DNA from: JANSYA01 sp965243385 | GTDB lineage: Bacteria > Spirochaetota > Leptospiria > Leptospirales > Leptonemataceae | Assembly (NCBI GenBank): GCA_965243385.1 | Contig: CBDEUV010000002.1 | Span: 3,596,001 to 3,660,000, forward strand | Reading direction: 5' to 3' | Length of the DNA: 64,000 bases | Part shown: positions 1-10,793 of the stretch, one piece after another | Position numbering within the stretch: position 1 is the stretch's first letter | Layout: every line of letters starts with the position of its first letter | Translations under genes and position numbers: made by a program | The notes under the pieces: generated by a model | What the model saw: only the letters and a program-made list of their open reading frames with translations | Told to the model about the DNA's origin: nothing | The model's database searches: none

Positions 1-413
1 ATCGGTCGCCGGCGCCAGAGAATCTCGAGTTGTCCACAACCGGCCCGGGTCAAATAGCCCAGGCACGCCGTTTCAGTTAACAAAATGAAGCTTGCGAGAG
101 CCGCTGCTTGCCAGAAACGCCTCCGTTTCCGCCGATCGACGGGGGTGCGCGCCCCCATGCGCGGCTGAGTGCTCGTTTCCTTTTGGTTGACGCGGCGAGT
201 GGCCGTAGATTTGCTACCTGTACATTGCATGGGCGAGTTCTGTCGTCGCGACGATTCCGCGTATTTGCTTCTAAATGAAGCGTACGCTCGTCGAATCCGC
301 GGTCTTTACAGTCTTCTTGATCATCGTATTCGATTGGTGTTGTCGAGAAGAAAGCTGAAGTGCGGGCTTTCGTCCATTCATGTAAACAGTATTTATTTCA
401 GGATCCTTTCGAA
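1..413. other. Leader region upstream of metK, no gene supported
   Basis: No convincing coding region lies in these 413 bases. One 83-codon open frame (169-420) has no family resemblance and overlaps the metK start, so I leave it out. I looked for a SAM riboswitch because the next gene is metK, but did not recognise the conserved core of any class. A GTTGT-CC-ACAAC near-palindrome containing a DnaA-box-like TTGTCCACA lies at 29-40, as a single copy. TTTACA at 305-310 with TATTCG at 327-332 is a weak promoter-like pair. A Shine-Dalgarno-like AGGA at 400-403 precedes the metK ATG. Confidence 0.5.
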
Positions 414-1571
<1,158 letters not shown>

Positions 1572-1607
1572 GGCGCACTCGACTCTTCTCTTTTCAGCTG
1601 TGATTTT

Positions 1608-2561
1608 ATGGCCGGTCCTTCGCAAAAACTCTCCACGCGCGCCGCGTACGGCGACGCGCTCGTCGAGCTGGGCAAAGCGCGCAAAGACATTGTGGTTCTG
1701 GACGCGGATTTGTCCGGGTCGACCTATACCAATAAATTTGCGAAAGCCTATCCCGACCGGCATTTCAACGTCGGCGTCGCCGAACAGAATCTGGTCGGCA
1801 TGGCGGCGGGTTTCGCCATTTCCGGGCTGACTCCGTTCGCATCCAGCTTCGCGATGTTTTTATCCGGACGGGCCTGGGAGATTGTGCGCAACTCGGTCGC
1901 CTATCCCGGATTGAACGTCAAACTCGTGGCTTCGCATGCGGGCATTACGGTCGGCGAAGACGGCGCGAGCCATCAGTGCATCGAAGACATCGCGACGATG
2001 CGGGCGATTCCGGGCATGCAGGTTTTCGTTCCGGCGGATTACGAAGAAACGAAACAGATCATTCATCGGATCAGCAAGACCGACGGTCCCTGCTATGTTC
2101 GCTGCGGTCGCTCGAATCTACCGCAACTGCCGCACAGCAAGTCTTATAAATTTGAAGAAGGCAAAGGCGAAGTCCTGCGCGCGGGTTCCGACGTTACGAT
2201 CGTGGCCTGCGGCGTACTCGTCTCGGAAGCCCTGGCGGCGGCGGAGCTGCTCGCAAAAAAGAATATCGACGCCGCAGTGATCAATATGGCGTCGATCAAG
2301 CCCATCGACGAAGCGCTGCTCAAGCGCTACGCGAAAAAGACGGGAGCCATCGTGACGGCTGAAGAGCACAACGTCATGGGCGGGCTCGGTTCGGCCGTAT
2401 GCGAAGTGCTGGCCGCGACGCATCCAGTGCCGGTGCTGCGTGCCGGCATGCAGGACACCTTCGGTCAGAGCGGAACCGCCGACGCCTTACTCGATCACTA
2501 CGATCTACGCGGCAAAGGCCTGGCGAAGATGGCTCAAAAAGCGATCAAACTCAAAGGCTGA
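1608..2561 (+). CDS. Transketolase, C-terminal subunit (split type)
   Basis: At 317 residues this is the pyrimidine-binding plus C-terminal half of transketolase, as in organisms where the enzyme is encoded as two polypeptides. Visible family features are VLDADLSGST near residue 30, the GVAEQNLVGMAAG loop with the catalytic Glu that activates thiamine diphosphate, SHAGITVGEDGASHQ, and the C-terminal TVEEHN-like TAEEHNVMGGLGSAV. The TPP-binding N-terminal partner normally sits directly upstream. Here metK takes that place, so the partner must be elsewhere. DXP synthase and pyruvate dehydrogenase E1 beta share this architecture, but length and motifs fit split transketolase best. It ends 15 bases from the convergent receiver gene. 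Confidence 0.88.
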   Translation: MAGPSQKLSTRAAYGDALVELGKARKDIVVLDADLSGSTYTNKFAKAYPDRHFNVGVAEQNLVGMAAGFAISGLTPFASSFAMFLSGRAWEIVRNSVAYPGLNVKLVASHAGITVGEDGASHQCIEDIATMRAIPGMQVFVPADYEETKQIIHRISKTDGPCYVRCGRSNLPQLPHSKSYKFEEGKGEVLRAGSDVTIVACGVLVSEALAAAELLAKKNIDAAVINMASIKPIDEALLKRYAKKTGAIVTAEEHNVMGGLGSAVCEVLAATHPVPVLRAGMQDTFGQSGTADALLDHYDLRGKGLAKMAQKAIKLKG

Positions 2562-2576
2562 TCGCCCCTCGACAAT

Positions 2577-2966
2577 TCAAAGCCGCTCGTAGATTTTCTG
2601 TAATACTTCCGGCAGAGCCATCGGATCGAAGGGTTTCGTCAGGATTTCCGCCGCGCCGGCTTTGCGGTATTCTGCCAGCTCATGCGGCTGCGCCCGGGCG
2701 GTAATAAACACGGCGGGAGTGTCCGCGGTCGCGGGCAGTTTGCGCAACTCTTCGAGAATCTGAATCCCGCTCATGTCCGGGATCATCACGTCCAGCAGCA
2801 GGAGATCGGGGCGAAAGCCGCCGGCCGCCGCGGCGATCGTCTCTTTCCCGCTCGCGAAGCTTTTCACTGTAAGTCCGCCGGTACCCTGCAGCGACATTTG
2901 CAGTATTTCGCGCAGGTCGTCTTCGTCTTCGGCGCACAGGATTTTCTTTAATCGTTTATTGCTCAT
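2577..2966 (-). CDS. Stand-alone response-regulator receiver protein
   Basis: A 129-residue single receiver domain with no output domain. It shows the acidic pocket (AEDEDD), the phospho-acceptor Asp in LLLLDVMIPDMSG, the Thr in VFITAR and the conserved Lys in LTKPFDP. It therefore looks fully phosphorylatable. I start it at ATG 2966 (MSNKRLKK). The open frame continues upstream but would run into the cyclase gene. It begins 29 bases after the stop of the 7TM-GAF-GAF cyclase gene, which suggests co-transcription and a phosphorelay link to cAMP signalling. The cognate kinase is not adjacent. Confidence 0.9.
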   Translation of the reverse strand: MSNKRLKKILCAEDEDDLREILQMSLQGTGGLTVKSFASGKETIAAAAGGFRPDLLLLDVMIPDMSGIQILEELRKLPATADTPAVFITARAQPHELAEYRKAGAAEILTKPFDPMALPEVLQKIYERL

Positions 2967-2995
2967 TGGAATATCGTCTTTGTTGTCGCTTAATG

Positions 2996-5900
2996 CTAAG
3001 AGCCCGATGCCGCGTCTTCGATTTCGGAACGAAAACGCAGGCGGGCGCCGGATTGCACTCTCGCGTACAGCTCGCGAAAGCGTTCGTTGGGAACCAGGCC
3101 TTCGCCGTTCATAGAAAGCTCCGGTCGAATGCCGTTTAGAAAAAACATGTCGAGGTACCCCCGGTTCTTCGCCGGAACCTGCCCGCGATAATTGCAGGCG
3201 AAAAAGTATTTGATCTCTTCGTAGGTCGATTGCGAAATATTGATCTGTCCGGCTTCGCTGTTGGTTTCCATGCGCGAAGCGACGTTGACCGCGTCGCCCC
3301 AAACGTCGTAGACGAATTTGTTTTTCCCGACGACCCCCGCCACGAGCGGGCCGGTGTTGATGCCGATGCGCAATTGCCAGAACTCTTCGCCTGTAAGCTG
3401 CTGTTTGATTTCGCGGGTTTGCGCCATGAAGCTGCGAATTTCGAGCGCCGCCAGACACGCGTCGACAGCGTGGGTCGCGTTCTTACCCGGCAATCCGCCG
3501 GCGCACATATAAGCGTCGCCGATGGTTTTCAGCTTTTCCAGGCCCGATTTTTCGACGATGTGGTCGAATTGCTCGAAGATCTGATCCAGTTCCACGATCA
3601 ATTCGCGCGGATCGCGGCGCTCTACGACCGACGTAAATCCTTTGAAATCCGTGAACAGCACCGTCGCCGATTCGTAATTCTGCGGCTTGACTTTACCGGT
3701 TTCTTTGAGTTCCTCGGCGATCGATTCCGGCAGCACGTTCAAGAGCAGGCGGTCCGATTTCTTGCGTTCCTGATCGACCTGGCCCAGTAGTGACGCGGTC
3801 CGCACGGCGCCGGAGAGCTGCTCGCAAAAGCGGGCGATACTGTCGAGCTCCGGCTTGCGCAACATCATGGGCGAATCGAAATTGCTGAACACAATCATGC
3901 CGCTGACCCGATCCTGGACGGTCAACGGTACGATGTACATCGCGCTCAGACCCAGGGATTCGATGCCCTCTTCGTCTCCGGCTGTACCTCCGGAGCCGCG
4001 AAAACGGGGTAGATACAGCGGTCGTCCCCGGCGACAGACCCGGGCGAGTATGCTGTCGCTGTCCAGGGCGACCCGCCGGTTCTTGATGCTCGTCGCTTTG
4101 CCGGGATCGATGTTTTCAGGCAGCATCGATTTATAATGATACAATTCGTTCGCGTCGTCGTCGCGCAGATACAGATAGCAGCCATGCAGGCCGAATTGCG
4201 AAATCACGTAGTAGAAGATCTTTTCGAGAATTTCGTCCAGGTCGGTATTCGAACTGATTTCCCGTGCGAATTTGTTCAATGCCTCCAACTCGTAACGGGC
4301 GTCATTCGCGCGCAGGCGTTCCGCCCGGGCCTCCGCGACCGCGGACTGGGCGCGTTCCAGCAGGTTCGCGTGATTGATCGCCCCGGCGATCTGTTCTGAG
4401 AAGCGATCGATACGCTTGAGGTCGTCGCGTGAAAGGCTGAGGTGTTTATCGTACGAAGTCAAAAGAATCATCGCTATGACTTCGTCGTTGATGCAAACCG
4501 GAACCAGCACGAAGGACTTGAGCTTCAGGGTGTCGACGATTTCGCGTTCGGCTCCTTCGGGAAAGGCGCGATTGTCGAGCTTCGCCAGATAGAAGGTCCG
4601 CTTGCGTTGATAGGTCTTGAATATGATGCCGCTGCTTTCGTCTAATTTGATCCGCATATCGCGGCTGTAGGCGATCATTTCCGGCGTCGCGTTTTCGGGT
4701 TCGGTCGTGCTATACGAATAGAGTTCATTCGCATCCCGATCGATGAGCTGCAGGATCGCCGCTTCGACCGCGAACTCCGATTTAAAATATGAAAAGATGC
4801 GTTCAAGAATCGTGTCCAGACTGGTGCTCGCGTTGATCTGCTTCGCGAGATCGCTCAGGTTCTGAATCTCTTCGTTCGAACGCGCCAGGGCTTCGGTGCG
4901 AAAGGCGATGGTCGAATCCAGCTCGCCGATCACGCGACTCAGATATTTGCGCGTTTTTTCGAGCATGGCGCCCGCCGTCACGACGCGATGGATGGCGACG
5001 AAGCCCAGAGACATGAAGAAACAGAACAGGCCGTAGTGCGAAAGGAAGCGGCTCCAGCCCAGTACGCCCGCGGCCACCAGTACGTCGTGTAATGAGAAGG
5101 CCACCCCGGCGACCAGACCCGCCAGAATAATGCGTGCTTCAATCTTGCCGTTGCGAAATTCGAAGATCGTCGCGCCGACTGTCAATATCAGAGTGATCAG
5201 GAACGACAGCTGAGCCGGCAGAAGAGTACTCATTACAGGCAAAATCCCCGCCCCGGAAAGCGCGAGCGCCGCGACCGCATAGGCGCTCTGCCCGCCGGCC
5301 AACCACAGGCGGTGGCGAAAGCGTCCCGGCCCGAAGATCGTCGCAAACTGAAAGAGAATCGTCGCCGGCAGCAAATAGAACGCGGCCAGCTCCAGGTAGA
5401 TCCAGAAAAGCGGATCGGGGAGGACGAGCTGCTTGATCTGGGTGCGCGTAATTCCATAAACGCCGCCCGCCAGGCAGAGCGTCGCGAAGGCCAGAAAATT
5501 TGTTTCGTCGCGTTTGCGCAGAAACAATATCAGAGCGAAGAGTCCGGCGAAGAGCGTCCAGAGGCCGAGCACCAGTCGATCGAGATCTTCGACTACAATC
5601 GCCCGCAGCAGCGCGGAGGCCGAATTGAATTCCGGTTGCCCGACGATGCCGATGTTCGTGTGATCGGACTGAATTTGAAAGAACAGTCTCCGGCTTTCGG
5701 GCGGCAGCGGAATGATATGATACGGGTAGCCTCCGAAATCGACGCGTCCGTCCGTCATCGAACCGAATTCGTAGATCTTCTTCAGAGCACCGGCGTTTCC
5801 TGAATCCGCGACTGCGTAGACGACGGCCGTCTGGTCGAAGCTCTGAACATAGAGGGCGGGCTCGCTGAACCCGGCTGCGGGCAGGTCCGCGCGCAGCCAG

Positions 5901-6136
5901 AGCGCTACGCGCTCGTCCGCCTTTCCATCGTCGGCGGGTCGGTCCGTCGGGTTCCAGATCGCGTCGGTCGCCTGCCAGCCTTCAGCGGGCGGAGCAGTCC
6001 CGCTGCCGGTTTCCCAGGCGTAAGCCCAGTTCTGCGGCGATTCGATCGGGTTCGCGGGAGCGCCGCAGGCGACGGCGAGACTCGCCAGAAGCAGGCATGC
6101 GCAAGCCTGGCTGCGCAGAACAGTGCCAATCAACAT
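2996..6136 (-). CDS. Membrane adenylate cyclase: signal peptide, 7TM-DISM, GAF-GAF, class III cyclase
   Basis: A 1046-residue sensor cyclase. It has an N-terminal signal peptide (about 1-25), an extracytoplasmic sensor (to about 185), seven hydrophobic segments (about 188-390) in the manner of 7TMR-DISM proteins, a short coiled coil, two GAF domains (about 430-595 and 640-790) and a C-terminal class III cyclase (about 825-1005). The cyclase has both metal aspartates (LFTDFKGFT and TIGDAYM), the purine-selecting Lys of EKLKTIGDA and Asp of VWGDAVN, and the transition-state Asn/Arg of VNVASRM. By known class III rules it should make cAMP. The ligand is unknown. A receiver gene follows 29 bases downstream. 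Confidence 0.93.
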   Translation of the reverse strand: MLIGTVLRSQACACLLLASLAVACGAPANPIESPQNWAYAWETGSGTAPPAEGWQATDAIWNPTDRPADDGKADERVALWLRADLPAAGFSEPALYVQSFDQTAVVYAVADSGNAGALKKIYEFGSMTDGRVDFGGYPYHIIPLPPESRRLFFQIQSDHTNIGIVGQPEFNSASALLRAIVVEDLDRLVLGLWTLFAGLFALILFLRKRDETNFLAFATLCLAGGVYGITRTQIKQLVLPDPLFWIYLELAAFYLLPATILFQFATIFGPGRFRHRLWLAGGQSAYAVAALALSGAGILPVMSTLLPAQLSFLITLILTVGATIFEFRNGKIEARIILAGLVAGVAFSLHDVLVAAGVLGWSRFLSHYGLFCFFMSLGFVAIHRVVTAGAMLEKTRKYLSRVIGELDSTIAFRTEALARSNEEIQNLSDLAKQINASTSLDTILERIFSYFKSEFAVEAAILQLIDRDANELYSYSTTEPENATPEMIAYSRDMRIKLDESSGIIFKTYQRKRTFYLAKLDNRAFPEGAEREIVDTLKLKSFVLVPVCINDEVIAMILLTSYDKHLSLSRDDLKRIDRFSEQIAGAINHANLLERAQSAVAEARAERLRANDARYELEALNKFAREISSNTDLDEILEKIFYYVISQFGLHGCYLYLRDDDANELYHYKSMLPENIDPGKATSIKNRRVALDSDSILARVCRRGRPLYLPRFRGSGGTAGDEEGIESLGLSAMYIVPLTVQDRVSGMIVFSNFDSPMMLRKPELDSIARFCEQLSGAVRTASLLGQVDQERKKSDRLLLNVLPESIAEELKETGKVKPQNYESATVLFTDFKGFTSVVERRDPRELIVELDQIFEQFDHIVEKSGLEKLKTIGDAYMCAGGLPGKNATHAVDACLAALEIRSFMAQTREIKQQLTGEEFWQLRIGINTGPLVAGVVGKNKFVYDVWGDAVNVASRMETNSEAGQINISQSTYEEIKYFFACNYRGQVPAKNRGYLDMFFLNGIRPELSMNGEGLVPNERFRELYARVQSGARLRFRSEIEDAASGS

Positions 6137-6248
6137 GATAGGGAAATTCTCGCCATGCTGCGCGGGGTGTCCATTAAAAGCCGGGAATGTTTCCGGAAAG
6201 TGTCTTCCGGTTTCGTGTGAGCAGTCGTAAATCGCGGATGAATCGCCT

Positions 6249-6824
6249 TCAGCGCAACGCCTGAAGATGCGAGGCGCCCCAGTGCGTTATAAAACTGTTA
6301 CGACCGCCCGAATCGAGCGAGAGTTGAAAGAAACGGTTCCGATCGGAAAAGTACAACGACAGGATACCGTTGCGAATCAAAAATGAATCGGCTATCACGA
6401 TTTCGCTCGATTTCTCCGGGCCGTTCGGACCCTCGCCGGAATAACGCAGACGAAATCGTTCTTTGTAACGATCTCGCGAGCCCAGATGCGCGAGCTGCAG
6501 CAAGCCGCGAATCTCGCCGGTGGCGAGGGTCTTAACACGAAACTCCAGTTCGAGCTTTCGCGCGCTGAGATTGAGTACGCGCCCTTCGCCGATGGCGGAA
6601 CCGGCGGCGTATCCGTTGCGGGCGATAATACGAAAGCGCTCGCCGCTCTTCAAGCTCAGGTAATTCCGAAAATGAAAGCCGTCCTCGCGCGCGTTCAGCG
6701 GAACGTTTTCGGCGGCGATGAGTACGCTCGCGAGCAACAACAGCCTGCCCAGAGCCGCCGCGACGATTCGAGTTCGCGTACGGGAGACCGGGGCGACAGG
6801 TACTTCGCGGGCGAAAGGCTTCAT
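6249..6824 (-). CDS. Hypothetical exported protein
   Basis: Not recognised. The 191-residue product has a basic N-terminus and a hydrophobic stretch (about 24-40, LGRLLLLASVLIAAE) consistent with a signal peptide or anchor. A mostly polar, beta-rich remainder follows, which could form a small barrel or jelly-roll. It starts 23 bases after the stop of the OmpA/FlgD-Ig protein gene, so the two probably form a transcription unit and may work together at the cell surface. No catalytic motif is visible. Confidence 0.6.
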   Translation of the reverse strand: MKPFAREVPVAPVSRTRTRIVAAALGRLLLLASVLIAAENVPLNAREDGFHFRNYLSLKSGERFRIIARNGYAAGSAIGEGRVLNLSARKLELEFRVKTLATGEIRGLLQLAHLGSRDRYKERFRLRYSGEGPNGPEKSSEIVIADSFLIRNGILSLYFSDRNRFFQLSLDSGGRNSFITHWGASHLQALR

Positions 6825-6847
6825 GAGACGCTGGACCTTCGATTCTT

Positions 6848-8836
6848 TCAGGGGTTCGGATTCGTCGACGAATTCGCTCCGGGGTACTGTAAACGAACTT
6901 CGATGCGCTCGTTGCGATAACTGGCGAAATCCGTGCGGCCTTCCCGGGCGAGCTCCGATTCGCCGTGTCCGCGGTACTTCAGACGATTCGCCGGGAAACC
7001 CTGTTCAAGAAAATATTCGTACATGCTGCGCGCGCGTTTTTCAGTCTTTTCCAGGTTGGGCTCTTCGCGTCCCGGCAGCGCGGAATGATTTTCGAGAATT
7101 ACGTTGTAGTTGCCGTAACGCGAAAGGCGGGACAGCACCGCGTCCAGCGCGTCTTCGCCTTCGTCGCTCAGTCGATAGTCTTCGTCGAAATAATTCTGAG
7201 AAGGCAGTCGTGAAAATAGCGATGGCAGACCGCGGCCGACCGGGCGAAAGAGCACTCCCGTGCTGACTCTGCGGGGAGCGCTGCGGTTCAGATTGCCCGC
7301 CCGGTCCCGGACTTCGAATTCGATCGTAAATCTCTCCAGGCTTTCCCCGGCGACGCCTTCGTCGGAAGAGCCGTCCCAGAAGATTTCCGCGGGTCCGCCG
7401 TCGCCGGTGCCGGAAAAGCTGCGATACAACAAACGAAAGTCGCCGGCGGCGTCCACCTTCGGATTCTGCTTCGGCGTCAGTGAGATGCGAATATTCCAGG
7501 AGTCGATCCCCGAAGCATCTTCGAAATCGAGCTTTAAGTTCAAATACTCCGCTTCCCCGTCGCCGTCCGGCCGGATATTCGTGCGGCTGATCGCGAGATC
7601 GGCGTCGGGTTCGGTGGTGTCGAGCCAGACCGATTTGTTTAGCGACGCGATGGTTTCGCCGGCGGTCTTCGCCTGCAGGCGGGCGAAATAGAGGCCGTCC
7701 CCGAGCAGGTCGCCGGCCGTATCGCGGCCGTCCCAGACGAGGGCCTCCGGCGGCGCGCCCGCCCCGGTCTTGCGATAATGGATCGTTTGCAGATCGACCG
7801 AAACGATTTCGAGACTGTATTCCAGAATCGAGGAGGCGAGCGCCGAGCGTCTCAGCGCTCGTCCGGCCTGGTTGATATAGGTCGGGCGCAGCGTGATGCG
7901 ATCCTGGATGCCGTCGCCGTTCGGCGAAAAGCGATAGCCGTCCGATCGCAGATCGATCCGGGGTTGAGTGGAAGCCAGCAACAGATCGAAGACTTCCGCG
8001 CGACTGCGGTTGCCCGCCCGATCGCTCGCGACGATGCGATACAGGTAATTGCCGTAAGCCGCGCTTTCGTTCTCCTGATCTTCGGGAGTGCGTACTTCGT
8101 CCCAGTAGATGAAGATGCGCTCCGGCAGCGCGTCGTCCCAGCTGCGATCGCGGATGGGTGCGCCGCGCGGGTTAACGATATAGGCGTCGTAGCGGGTCCC
8201 GGCGTTGCTGCGCCCGCTCTGCTGAATTTCGAATCGCTCCCCCGCCGCCCGCAGCGATGGGCCCGACCCCGGGGCTCGCACCAGCAGCGAAATCGGCGCG
8301 CTCGCTTTCAATTCCGGCGGGCTGGTATCTACGATCACCGGCGCCGCGGCAGTTTCCACAAAGCCGCCGTTGTCCGGCAGCTGTAGACGCAGCACGAGCT
8401 GGTAGACGCCGTCGGACACGCGCTCGCCCGCGTCGTTGCGGCCGTCCCAGATCAGTTCATCGAAGAGGGAGAGCGGGCGTAGATCGTCCGAGCCCGGTAG
8501 ATATAGATTGTTCAGCGCCCGCGAAGCGCGGATGCGCCGGTGATCGGCCGCGAATACTCGCACGATTTCGCCGGAGCCGCCTCGAATTTCCAGACGCCAG
8601 TCTTTCGGTTGCAGGAAGTCCCTGGCCACATTTGTGGGCCGAATCGTAAGATAGTCCCGCAGACCGTCGTCGTTGGGTGAAAAGGACGATGGATCGAGCG
8701 AGAGCCCGGGAGCGCCGCCTCCAGTCTGTGACGCCGCTGGATTCAAAAAGAGCAGTGTCATGAGCAGCAAGCCGGCCGCGACGCTGGAAAATCGCGGCAG
8801 CGCTCGGATTAGAGAAAAGCAGATCGAGTCTTTCAT
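6848..8836 (-). CDS. Outer-surface protein with FlgD-type Ig repeats and C-terminal OmpA domain
   Basis: A 662-residue exported protein. The signal peptide ends near residue 36 (NPAASQ). Three FlgD-like Ig units each open with an SPNDDG/SPNGDG/RPDGDG motif (FSPNDDGLRDY, FSPNGDGIQDR, IRPDGDGEAEY) and contain the VWDGRDxAG turn typical of that family. The last 120 residues form an OmpA/MotB-like domain (NVILENHSA, EKRARSMYEYF, NRLKYRGHGES), which in known proteins binds peptidoglycan. The likely role is a cell-wall-anchored periplasmic or surface scaffold. It is divergent from the DUF4015 protein gene across a 261-base region and is followed by a small exported protein. Confidence 0.82.
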   Translation of the reverse strand: MKDSICFSLIRALPRFSSVAAGLLLMTLLFLNPAASQTGGGAPGLSLDPSSFSPNDDGLRDYLTIRPTNVARDFLQPKDWRLEIRGGSGEIVRVFAADHRRIRASRALNNLYLPGSDDLRPLSLFDELIWDGRNDAGERVSDGVYQLVLRLQLPDNGGFVETAAAPVIVDTSPPELKASAPISLLVRAPGSGPSLRAAGERFEIQQSGRSNAGTRYDAYIVNPRGAPIRDRSWDDALPERIFIYWDEVRTPEDQENESAAYGNYLYRIVASDRAGNRSRAEVFDLLLASTQPRIDLRSDGYRFSPNGDGIQDRITLRPTYINQAGRALRRSALASSILEYSLEIVSVDLQTIHYRKTGAGAPPEALVWDGRDTAGDLLGDGLYFARLQAKTAGETIASLNKSVWLDTTEPDADLAISRTNIRPDGDGEAEYLNLKLDFEDASGIDSWNIRISLTPKQNPKVDAAGDFRLLYRSFSGTGDGGPAEIFWDGSSDEGVAGESLERFTIEFEVRDRAGNLNRSAPRRVSTGVLFRPVGRGLPSLFSRLPSQNYFDEDYRLSDEGEDALDAVLSRLSRYGNYNVILENHSALPGREEPNLEKTEKRARSMYEYFLEQGFPANRLKYRGHGESELAREGRTDFASYRNERIEVRLQYPGANSSTNPNP

Positions 8837-9097
8837 CGCCAGTGAGGAGCCGGTCGTAGAGGTGGATGGGGCACGCAGCCGAACCGGCCCGGACAGGATT
8901 CGGTCTCGCTCAGCCAGGGCAAGCCTTTCCGATTTTCGAAAATCGGCGGCGATACCGCGCGCAGCAGCTCCTGGTCCTGCGGGCTATCCGGCGGTCGATC
9001 TATCAGGCCTGGCTCGCCCGGGAAAATTCCCGCGAAAGCGGCCCGGGTATCCGGAAAAACTATCCGGGCTTTATCCGGCGCACCCGATATTTACAGT

Positions 9098-10702
9098 GTG
9101 TATCTGAAGACTCTTGCCGTATTCTCCGTAGCTTTCGCTTTGATTCTCACGACCGGCCTCGTCCGCGGCGTCGTGAATCATCAACCGGTCGACTATCTGG
9201 CCCGCGAAGCGCTGCCGGAAGACCTGCCGGAGATTCCCGGTCCGCCGCGCTCCGCAAAGCGTACGCTCTACGATACGCTACGCGGCGCCGATCGTTCTGC
9301 GAAACAGACTTCCCCTGCGTCGACCGAACGCGCGAAACAGGCGGATTCTCGACCGCGAACCCGGTCCGGAAAAGAACTGCCTTTGCTACCCGTGCGCAGC
9401 GCGCCGGCGGCCGCTTCATCAAAATCGAATGCTCCGGCGCCGGGTTCTCTGGAACGCGTTCGCGAACCCGTTCCGGCGGCGCGTCCGTCCGCAGTGAAAA
9501 GCTCGCCGGCGTCCGCGAGCGATACGCCCTCTCCGTCAGGCGGCTCGAAGCGGGCAGTGCCGCCCCGGGAAGCGTCGCGTAAAGCGACGCCTGTTCCGCA
9601 GGCAAAACGTAACCCGGGTCCGGTTGCGGTTCCCGCGCCAGATCGGCAGTCCGAATCAAAACCCGAACAGAACGTTCGTTCTGGTAATTCCGGGTCCGAA
9701 CTCAAGCAGCGGTCCGTAAAAGCTACCGCGACCAAAAGCACCGCAGCCAAAACGAAAAAGACGTCAAAATCCGGAGGCAGAATCATTCCGGGTTCGCGTC
9801 GCACCATCGGTAAACACGATCCCAAAATCGAACCGACCCCCCGCGGCGAATTTCGTTATTATGCTCCTCATTATTACCGGGGTATCTATCTCAACAACGG
9901 AGTCGTTCGTAGCAAGAAACGCTACGAGCGACTTTTCGAGCAGAGCCGCAAGCATAAGATCAATACTCTCGTCGCCGACGTGCAGCCTCGTTTTCCTTCG
10001 AAGGAGTTTATTCGCGCGGCGCGCGAAGCGGGCTTCTATCTCGTAGCTCGCGTCGTCGTATTCGAAGGCGGTCTCAAGCAACCCACGGTGCCCGAAAAGC
10101 ATCTGAACAAAGTGCTCGATGCGGCCGAGCAGGCGGCGCGCTCGGGTTTCATGGAAATTCAACTCGACTATATTCGCTTCGCCGACCGCGCGCGCATCGG
10201 GAACCTGAACTTCAAGCAGCGCTACAAGGTTATCGCCGGCATTCTCAAGATGGCGACGGATCGGCTGCGACCTCTCGGCGTTCGGGTGGGCGCCGATATT
10301 TTCGGCCGGATTCCTTTTAATCAAAACGATCGCATCGGTCAGCGTATGGAAGTCTTCGCCGCGCATCTCGACACGCTGTATCCAATGCTCTATCCTTCGC
10401 ACTTCTACGGCGATCCATCGTACATCAAAGATCCCTATAAGACCATCTACCAGGGCCAGAAAAAATCGATTGAACGGGTCGGCGATACGACTCGCAGCAT
10501 CGCCTATATCCAGGGATTCAAGATGAAGGTCGGCCCCAGCGGACTTTCGTACCACGATTATATTCGCCGGCAGCTCGACGCGTCCCTGGATTCCGGCGGC
10601 GCGGGGTTCGTTGTCTGGAACGCCCGCAGCGCCTATGGGCCGTTCTTCAAGGCCCTGGCCGATCACGACCGGCGTCAGGCGCGCCGGGCTGCGAAACCCT
10701 GA
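9098..10702 (+). CDS. DUF4015 putative glycoside hydrolase with long low-complexity linker
   Basis: 534 residues starting at GTG 9098 (MYLKTLAVFS). An N-terminal signal/anchor segment (about 3-24) is followed by some 210 residues rich in Ser, Ala, Pro, Lys and Arg with no predicted fold. A DUF4015-type TIM-barrel domain runs from about 255 to the end. Recognisable segments are RGIYLNNGVV, LVADVQPRFPS, QLDYIRFADR (acidic strand end), GADIFGR, YPMLYPSHF and GFVVWNAR. The family is annotated as putative glycosidase, but activity is unproven. The linker is a long stalk, which suggests action in the cell wall or at the surface. hslO begins 91 bases downstream. Confidence 0.85.
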   Translation: MYLKTLAVFSVAFALILTTGLVRGVVNHQPVDYLAREALPEDLPEIPGPPRSAKRTLYDTLRGADRSAKQTSPASTERAKQADSRPRTRSGKELPLLPVRSAPAAASSKSNAPAPGSLERVREPVPAARPSAVKSSPASASDTPSPSGGSKRAVPPREASRKATPVPQAKRNPGPVAVPAPDRQSESKPEQNVRSGNSGSELKQRSVKATATKSTAAKTKKTSKSGGRIIPGSRRTIGKHDPKIEPTPRGEFRYYAPHYYRGIYLNNGVVRSKKRYERLFEQSRKHKINTLVADVQPRFPSKEFIRAAREAGFYLVARVVVFEGGLKQPTVPEKHLNKVLDAAEQAARSGFMEIQLDYIRFADRARIGNLNFKQRYKVIAGILKMATDRLRPLGVRVGADIFGRIPFNQNDRIGQRMEVFAAHLDTLYPMLYPSHFYGDPSYIKDPYKTIYQGQKKSIERVGDTTRSIAYIQGFKMKVGPSGLSYHDYIRRQLDASLDSGGAGFVVWNARSAYGPFFKALADHDRRQARRAAKP

Positions 10703-10793
10703 GCTTTCGGGGGCAAGCTCCAGTCGCCGGCTGAAGCCGGTGAAGCCAGAAAATGCTTGCGAGCGCGCGGATTCCTGCTTTATATCAAATTGC

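Noticed and set aside
30..38. DnaA-box-like TTGTCCACA near the left edge
   Set aside because: Single copy, with no cluster, AT-rich unwinding region or dnaA/dnaN gene nearby. Not an origin.
40..75. T-arm-like GGGTCAAATAGCCC suggestive of a tRNA end
   Set aside because: The loop does not fit TTC consensus, and no acceptor, D-arm or anticodon arm can be paired around it.
8866..9582. 238-codon open frame overlapping the start of the DUF4015 gene
   Set aside because: Arg/Ser-rich frame shadow of the disordered linker. No start or motif support.
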